DNA of 13,820 nucleotides from Acanthaster planci (Eukaryota > Echinodermata > Asteroidea > Valvatida > Acanthasteridae). Under the pieces are notes generated by a model, which ran no database searches, was not told where the DNA came from, and worked only from the letters and a program-made list of their open reading frames with translations. The stretch lies in the NCBI RefSeq assembly GCF_001949145.1, contig NW_019091717.1, positions 1-13,820 of the forward strand, written 5' to 3'. A program made the translations under genes and the position numbers. Numbering within the stretch: the first letter of the stretch is position 1; each line of letters begins with the position of its first letter. This document shows, in pieces, positions 8,749 through 13,820 of the stretch.

Positions 8749-8807
8749 AATGTTATATCACAGGTCAGCAAGGAACACTGAGCGTGCTGAACCACTCATA
8801 TAACATT
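8749..8807 (+). other. Pre-miRNA-sized hairpin
   Basis: Arms 8749-8770 and 8785-8807 can pair: ten perfect base pairs at the open end (AATGTTATAT against ATATAACATT), a small internal loop, then GG/CC and a six-pair block with one bulge, closing on a 14-base loop. Size and asymmetry resemble a microRNA precursor, but short AT-rich hairpins are common, I recognise no known deuterostome microRNA in either arm, and the structure lies between two inverted repeat copies. Confidence 0.3.
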
Positions 8808-9092
8808 GAATAATTTCTAGATTGATTGGGTGTGGTGGCCCAAGAAAATAAAATTTGAAGTTTCAAAACTGCCACGTTGGCAACAAACATTAGGGTCAAG
8901 TGGAGTAAGTTTGTATTGATTTTTATATTTTAAGAGAAATTTATTAACGGCAAAGGGGTTAGCACAGAGTTTCTCTGCCAGTGCTCTGAGTGCAAAATTC
9001 TGGTATGCAAGCAGAACCACATGATGGGGCCAATATCACAGCTACAGGTGCTAAGCACAAGTCTTCTGAGTCCAAAAATTTGCTGAGCAGAA

Positions 9093-9166
9093 ACTAATGT
9101 ATATATTTCTCGCAACAGGTTGCCTGCTGACTTCTGCTTAGCAGATCAGATTGCAGAGCAGTCTTT
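9093..9166 (-). repeat. Dispersed TGCTTAGCA-type repeat, copy 2 (inverted)
   Basis: This is the reverse-oriented partner of 8470-8545, with 74 bp aligning at roughly 70 percent by eye. The CTGCTTAGCAG palindrome at 9134-9144 is its clearest motif. The two copies could be the ends of one ~700-bp element or two separate insertions in opposite orientation; no target-site duplication was found. Confidence 0.65.
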
Positions 9167-9470
9167 TCCGTGTGAGATTAGGTCCTACATGTTTGTACAG
9201 AAGACTTTGCTGTGGCTTGACACAACACACAACTCTATGGGAAGAGGTTGCAGCCACCACAGATTCGTGCATCACTCAGTGACAGGGAGGCTCAGCATCT
9301 GTACAGATGATTAATACATGTAGTAAGAAGTTATACCTTTCACTTTTACCACAGTTGTGATAGGTGCTGTTGGTTCCTTGAAATGACCGCAATAAAACCA
9401 CTTGTCCTTAGCAGGAAATCCTGGACTCTAAATGGTATTATGTGTGGATGTGAGTGTGCAGGTACAAAAA
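9167..9470. other. Intergenic stretch, nothing recognised
   Basis: No coding frame of interest. It holds a TACATGTA at 9315-9322 and an AATAAA at 9391-9396 whose downstream sequence is not notably T/G-rich. Confidence 0.5.
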
Positions 9471-9835
9471 TATCGACCCCAGTGATGCGATATTCGATAG
9501 GGTTCTGACAAAGAGAAGGCCGAACGTGGGACCATTAACGTGTACGACCCATTAGCTGTCTGCGCGTACTTAACCAATCACGTACGCAAATTATATTGTG
9601 GTACTCCAGAATTGTTCCCGATTTACTTGGGCATTGCTAGTCTGGTTCGTCGACCCGAAAATTCTAACGATGAACCTAACATACAGAAAATCACAGGCAT
9701 GTGAATGATTAAGTCTGGAAAATAGACTTCGCCGCGCCATGCATGTTGTGTCAACTGCTGCAACACACGTGTAGTGACCGTGACATTGCTTGCCAGATCA
9801 CTTGTTCTTGTAGCTATGTCATCTGCATTCGGTGT
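9471..9835. other. CpG-rich patch
   Basis: I count about 22 CpGs in 365 bases, including GCGCG, CGTACG and CGTCGACCCG-type clusters, in DNA that is otherwise CpG-poor. A CCAAT motif occurs near 9573 (AACCAATCACG). No coding frame or TATA-like promoter arrangement could be tied to it. It may be an unmethylated regulatory region or part of a recent insertion, since it directly abuts the GTACTTG array. Confidence 0.45.
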
Positions 9836-9898
9836 TTCTTTTACACAATGACAGGTCTTAGAGTCTCTAAATTAAGATAAAACTACTTTTGAATTAGA

Positions 9899-10072
9899 AG
9901 TACTTGTACTCGTACTCGGAATTGCAAGTACTTGTACTCGGAAACCAGTACTTGTACTCGGAAACCAGTACTTGTACTCGGCTGGCAAAGTACTCGACCT
10001 GTCTTTGTACTCGGCAGTCAAAGTACTTGGCAGTACTTGGTACTCGGAAAAAAGTACTCGACTACAACACTG
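9899..10072. mobile_element. GTACTTG/GTACTCG subterminal array with hAT-like end
   Basis: AGTACTTG and GTACTCG heptamer-like words recur more than a dozen times, including a clean 20-bp tandem (unit CTTGTACTCGGAAACCAGTA) at 9931-9980. The array stops at GACTACAACACTG, ending at 10072. Read from outside in, this is CAGTGTTGTAGTCGAGTACT, which fits the CAGTG-type termini of hAT transposons with repeated subterminal binding words. No matching opposite end or 8-bp target duplication is visible, so this looks like a truncated or solo end. The open frames crossing it are artefacts of the repeat. Confidence 0.6.
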
Positions 10073-10295
10073 TTGATTTCCATGCATCACATTAGCCTTT
10101 TGTTAGCACTTCCTGCCGGGGCAGTTATCAATGTTGATGATGCTGGGCCAGGATATTAATCATTTTTTTCTGTTTTCAAAATTCTTTAAAATTCGTATCT
10201 TCATTTACTGGACACTTACAAACATGTGAAGGACTGTCTGGTGCCACTCTAGCCTGACAGACAAAATCTATTGATGCCTGAGTATTTCAGCCGGG
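10073..10295. other. Intergenic stretch, nothing recognised
   Basis: No gene, repeat or signal that I can support. Confidence 0.5.
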
Positions 10296-10610
10296 CTTGC
10301 AGCCTTGTAAAAAGAGCCCAGGTTGTGCGGTGCTATATAACTTTCTTTTGTTCACGAACCTAGCTCAGTGTGCTGCTGACCTCTTTTCAACAGGGCCCAG
10401 ATTAACATGCAGCGGTGCTGTGTGGCTCATCGCTGTGGTGGTGGAGCACTTTTGTCCCCGGTTGTACTCTGCTCGCTCTAAATGCCCCAAACCATGGTAT
10501 ACTGTTTCAAAACAAGGCGGGATTATCTCCACTTTTGAGAGTAAAAAAATGTTGGTTATTCCTTGCAGCCTGGTCTTTTGTTCCATTTATGGTCTTTTGT
10601 TACAAGGCCC
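10296..10610. repeat. GC-richer segment with internal repeats, probable old element
   Basis: CTTGCAGCCT occurs at 10296-10305 and 10562-10571; CTTTTGTTC occurs at 10345-10353 and 10575-10583; and GGTCTTTTGTT is duplicated with a 19-base period at 10572 and 10591. The block CTTGCAGCCTGG-TCTTTTGTTCCA also resembles the arms of the inverted repeat at 5288-5421. Open frames of about 100 residues run through it on both strands but resemble no protein I know. I interpret it as degraded repeat DNA. Confidence 0.45.
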
Positions 10611-10711
10611 TGTTCCCTTTGTCCGAGTTCGGAGGCCCCGGCCACTCATATAAAGCATACGTGTCTGGATCCGGAATCCGCGGCAGGGAGTGGTTAATAG
10701 CACTATTGTAA

Positions 10712-10747
10712 ATTTGGGATATTTTATCCCACCGAAAAATCCCAAAT
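10712..10747. other. Short perfect inverted repeat
   Basis: ATTTGGGAT (10712-10720) and ATCCCAAAT (10739-10747) are perfect reverse complements around an 18-base loop. Immediately after it, at 10751-10763, GAAACCAGTACTT repeats a word from the array at 9941-9972, suggesting a stray fragment of the same element. Confidence 0.5.
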
Positions 10748-10763
10748 ATAGAAACCAGTACTT

Positions 10764-11315
10764 ACAAGTACTTTTAGATGCAGCCAGAGTTTCATGAAAC
10801 AAAGTCACGTACATCTACTCCCAGCCCAACAAAAAACAAAACTTGCATTCAAAAGCTCAATACAGTGCAGTACTACATGCACTTGTAAATGTATCCGCAA
10901 TGTGGTAAAGTAGGCTCAAAATCTGTGGCTAATTTGTATGCGTAAGACATGTACTTTCCTCTACGAGCAAAAGCAACAGGTCGTAAAAAAAACTACCCGT
11001 ATACACTACCAATGGCTGGGTGAAGAACATGACAATGCGAGGTTAACCTGAATGTCGAGAAACATTCACAGTAAAACGCTTTTTCAAATTGTCATCGTGT
11101 GCCCTTGCCATGATGCCACACATTCAAAATAGCAACTTTCTCTGAAGCTGGGTTACGTTTTCAGTTACACAGAAAGAAAAAAAGGAAAGTAATGTAGGAA
11201 GTTAAAAATACTGAAACTGATGAAAATGTCAACACTGCACGATAGGACAAATGTCACCTCAGAATACAGAGGAATGACAGCCATGTACTGCCCATCAGTA
11301 AACAATGGGCACGGA
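10764..11315. other. Intergenic stretch, nothing recognised
   Basis: No gene or clear repeat. It probably lies just beyond the 3' end of the minus-strand SOCS-box gene, if the poly(A) signal at 11316-11321 is used. Confidence 0.45.
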
Positions 11316-11321
11316 TTTATT
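11316..11321 (-). terminator. Candidate poly(A) signal, - strand
   Basis: TTTATT on the + strand gives AATAAA on the - strand, followed on that strand by TTGTTTACTGATGGGC, a plausible T/G-rich downstream element. It is the first canonical AATAAA I found downstream of the SOCS-box stop codon on the minus strand and would give a 3' UTR of about 2.2 kb. Confidence 0.4.
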
Positions 11322-13521
11322 TGCACTGTGTACACAATGATTAGTTTCTGTTAATTTCAAATAAAGAACAATCCGCTGAACACAATGCCTCATAATAGGT
11401 GTGTGACTCATACAGCAGTTAGTGTACAATCTCTGAAATTGTTGGGCTCTTTCACACACAAGTATTAATGTATGTTTCCTGAATGCACACATACGTGTAC
11501 ACAGTTAAGTATATTGTTTTAAAGTGAAATGACATTTGAAATGAAGCGGTGCAGTACACTGAACGGGGATACATATTCCTATTAAAAAATAAATAAATGA
11601 AAAAAACAAAACCACTGAAAGAAGTCAAGTTCATGTTTCAATTTCAGTTCGGTCAGATGGTAAAATTGCTGGACTATCGTCACAAGTGCACTGTGTGCTT
11701 ACCAATTAATCAGGTACAATGATACAAATAAATTCCCCAGATGTAAATACGAGTACTATAGTGCACTCAATGGCAGATCTCCCCTCTCAAGAAGTTTGTT
11801 TTTTTTATGAAAAGGGATTATCGTTAGAATTTTTCATTTCTTTTTCTCCCCTAATGCATAATAAGCCCCCAAATTTAGCCTCATCCAATTAAAATGACCA
11901 CAAAAGTTACTTAATTTTTGTAAAACCTCAAAATCCCCCCCACCCCCAGAAAAAATTGGATTCTAAATCCACCTTTGACTGCATACACACAGCCATCGAC
12001 CTTCAGTTCCAGAACAGTCTGGTATATATCTTTGTATCCACTGTTAACCACTGTGTTCAGTGTGCTGATGCTGGCATTAGCAGGTGCTTAGCTTCAAATC
12101 ATGTGAAAGTTTATCGAGTTTCAGTCTACAAATTCAGAGCCAAATCTTATCGCACATATGAACAGAAAAATATGTTGTCCCATGTACATTGTGTACATTC
12201 AACCAAGACCAAGTTTTCACACTTTTGTACAGTAAAGAAATGTGTGGACGGCAATACTTTCTAACAATTTCAGCTCACTGGGGTCAGTCGTACATTTTCA
12301 AAGAAAATATTTCAAATGAACATGAGACCAGTCAGAATCGGATGTAAGGTTTGATAAATGGACAGAAAGTTGTTTAGTTCTGTGTTCGATCTCCTGCCGC
12401 AGTAGAATAGACAAAGCCATAACATACATGCTTACAACAAAGTAAATATGGCGTGAAAAATCAACAGACGCACATCAATGTTGTTTCAAGGAGTAACTGC
12501 TAATGAACAGTGCATAAAATTAGTATGATTCCCAAACTGAAATGTTTGGTTTTGTATAGTGACTGTAAGAAACCAAACCTACATCTGGATGCAGTAGAAG
12601 TTTGAGTTATGATCCACTGCGATTCTTTTCAGAGTATAAATATGCACACACAGCAAATAAAAGCCATTGCTGTGCGAAGTTCAACAATTCTAGCTCAGAA
12701 CGTCTTGAATTTCTTCAAATTTTTAGCAGTACACAGCAATATGGATAAACTTAGTCCATTTCTCCACTGTTTTTCTAATCTCAACTTTAACTTGCAACAA
12801 GTACATAAGCATTAAAAAAAATCAGCCTAGCTTCTTTTTTTTTCATTTTTACTGTTAAAAACCACCAGGTGTTGCCATGTTTTTCCTGAAGACAATTTAA
12901 GCACAGGACTTCAAATAAGGAACCCTTCAACCAACGGCTCATCTCAAAGCAAACACTTGTTTGTTTTCACAAAGGGGTTAAATATCAGAAGAGGTGACAT
13001 CCCAGAGTACGGCACAGCTGTGGAAACTCTCATGTAAATTCTACATAAGGTTGAGACTGCTATCCGTCTCAAGCAGAAGCACCCCCTCATTGGTTGAAAG
13101 AGTCGCGTTGGTCGGGAGTGCTCAATATGTCGATAGTTATGCAACCGTGATGTGTGCCTTTCCTAGTCATTCCTGAACCAGCAAAGTTCAATTTGGACCA
13201 AAGGAGCCGCCATTGCTGAGAAACTAGCGCCCTCTCTTGGTCCAGCTCGAGGCCCATAGCTAGAGATCAGCTCAACCTTTTTTTTGGCTATGCTATACAT
13301 ATGAAGGTTGCCCACATCTAGTGGGTGCTGGGTTGAATGTTACCAACACTTGGCAATATTTCCTGCATGTGAAATGGACTGAACAGCACTTGTGAGAAAG
13401 AAAAGGCACCCCAGTTCAAGGGGATTTACACATTCTCCAAATTGTACAGCCTCCACACCATACATGTCCATGGTACGTTGGGCCTCTTTATCTCACTCAT
13501 CACAGAATGACTATGCCCTCG
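11322..13521 (-). other. Probable 3' UTR of the SOCS-box gene
   Basis: About 2.2 kb with no convincing coding frame on either strand, between the SOCS-box stop codon and the first canonical minus-strand AATAAA. Low-complexity runs are present (C-rich at 11935-11947, T-rich at about 12832-12844). A C-run followed by TCTAAATCCA at about 11935-11972 resembles 3873-3898. A CTCF-like motif lies at 13226-13240. + strand AATAAA words at about 11586, 11724 and 12654 have no gene assigned to them. Confidence 0.4.
13226..13240 (-). promoter_or_regulatory. CTCF-like motif
   Basis: The reverse strand reads CCAAGAGAGGGCGCT, which agrees with the CTCF core CCACCAGGGGGCGCT at 12 of 15 positions, including the GGGCGCT half. 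CTCF and its motif are conserved across bilaterians. A single near-consensus motif can arise by chance, so this is a candidate only. It sits near the 3' end of the SOCS-box gene, between two convergent genes. Confidence 0.3.
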
Positions 13522-13788
13522 TCAGAGTTTGTACTGGAGGTATCTCTTGAGTTTGTTGGGCAGGGGCAACTCCTGAAGGTGGGCTTCAGACGTCATGGCC
13601 CGGATGGAAACACGACAACACTCCTGTAGGCTTGGAACTGGCAAGAAGTCAAACAAGAGTTTGTGTAAGCACACAGGCATAAACTCCCTGAATATATGTG
13701 TTACTGAGTGCCCGTATAGGTCAATGCACAGTTTCTTGGCTGATCTCAAGACAGGCCTAAAGGTATTGTGGCTATCTGTGACCACTTG
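13522..13788 (-). CDS. Terminal exon of a SOCS-box protein (Elongin B/C-Cullin-5 adaptor)
   Basis: This minus-strand exon encodes 88 residues and a TGA stop at 13524-13522. It opens in phase 0 (CAA GTG GTC ACA) just after an AG acceptor; an in-frame TAG overlaps that acceptor, so the frame cannot extend further upstream without splicing. The last ~38 residues form a SOCS box: the BC box SLQECCRVSIR fits (S/P/T)LxxxCxxx(I/L) for Elongin C binding, and LPLPNKLKRYLQY carries the LP(x)P Cullin-5 box. Such proteins act as substrate receptors of Cul5 ubiquitin ligases in the cytosol. The upstream ~50 residues (FRPVLRSAKKLCIDLYG, then a leucine-rich helical stretch) are not WD40 and not a recognisable SH2 domain. 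The SOCS box itself resembles WSB1, but the preceding sequence would suit an ankyrin-SOCS (ASB) type better. The substrate domain lies beyond the window, so I assign no symbol. Confidence 0.82.
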   Translation of the reverse strand, partial: QVVTDSHNTFRPVLRSAKKLCIDLYGHSVTHIFREFMPVCLHKLLFDFLPVPSLQECCRVSIRAMTSEAHLQELPLPNKLKRYLQYKL

Positions 13789-13820
13789 CTATTCACTCCG
13801 AGTGGGAAAAAAAGAGGACA
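13789..13820 (-). other. 3' splice acceptor of the SOCS-box exon
   Basis: Read on the minus strand, a pyrimidine tract (CCTCTTTTTTTCCCACTC) precedes GGAGTGAATAG, with the AG at 13790-13789 directly before the exon. The start of the exon is therefore well placed; the rest of the intron is outside the window. Confidence 0.65.

Noticed and set aside
8749-8770. miR-2-like seed TATCACAG
   Set aside because: The family is processed from the 3' arm and is considered protostome-specific; here it is on the 5' arm and the rest does not match.
9872-10159. Overlapping open frames of 63-75 residues on both strands rich in Y-S-T or S-T-E-Y
   Set aside because: They follow the period of the GTACTTG/GTACTCG array; the composition is explained by the repeat and not by selection on protein.
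10297-10711. Long open frames (118 and 98 residues) on the + strand and 73 on the - strand
   Set aside because: The segment is GC-richer and contains internal repeats; three competing frames, no known domain and no splice signals argue against coding.
1-13820. CRISPR arrays, rRNA, defence or multi-gene systems
   Set aside because: No spaced direct repeats with unique spacers, no rRNA-like sequence, and only two partial genes with unrelated roles.

Overview
The window reads as animal nuclear DNA, most likely from a marine invertebrate. There are no bacterial-style operons. Coding sequence appears only as short terminal exons behind polypyrimidine/AG splice acceptors, and the rest is AT-leaning non-coding DNA full of degenerate repeats. 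The palindrome TACATGTA occurs five times. There is a Tc1/mariner-type deletion derivative and TGCTTAGCA-type dispersed repeats. My impression is a deuterostome invertebrate, echinoderm-like, but this is inference from sequence texture and not a database match.

Layout. Positions 1-1696 look like the 3' part of an intron. Positions 1697-1843 (+) are the last coding exon of a crotonase-superfamily gene, best matched to enoyl-CoA delta-isomerase 2 (ECI2), which acts in beta-oxidation of unsaturated fatty acids. At the other end, 13522-13788 (-) is the last coding exon of a SOCS-box protein, the type of protein that recruits Elongin B/C and Cullin-5 to build a ubiquitin ligase. The two genes converge, so the roughly 11.7 kb between them holds two 3' UTRs plus intergenic DNA. 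Candidate poly(A) signals are AATAAA at 4554 and 8367 on the + strand and at 11321-11316 on the - strand.

The inter-gene space is a patchwork of small elements: a 24-bp minisatellite (3938-4051); a 33/34-bp tandem duplication (4912-4974); a 134-bp imperfect inverted repeat with 55-bp arms (5288-5421); a complete 428-bp Tc1/mariner-like MITE with TA target-site duplications and a broken transposase start (5862-6289); two diverged copies of a GCATACCAT-bearing segment (7821-8009); a pair of inverted ~75-bp repeats (8470-8545 and 9093-9166) with a pre-miRNA-sized hairpin between them (8749-8807); a CpG-rich patch (9471-9835); a GTACTTG/GTACTCG array ending in a hAT-like terminus (9899-10072); and a repeat-bearing, GC-richer segment (10296-10610).

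The two genes have no evident functional link. I did not find a new multi-gene system. The most informative items are the MITE, the long inverted repeat, the inverted repeat pair, the apparently absent peroxisomal signal on the ECI2-like protein, and the identity of the SOCS-box protein.
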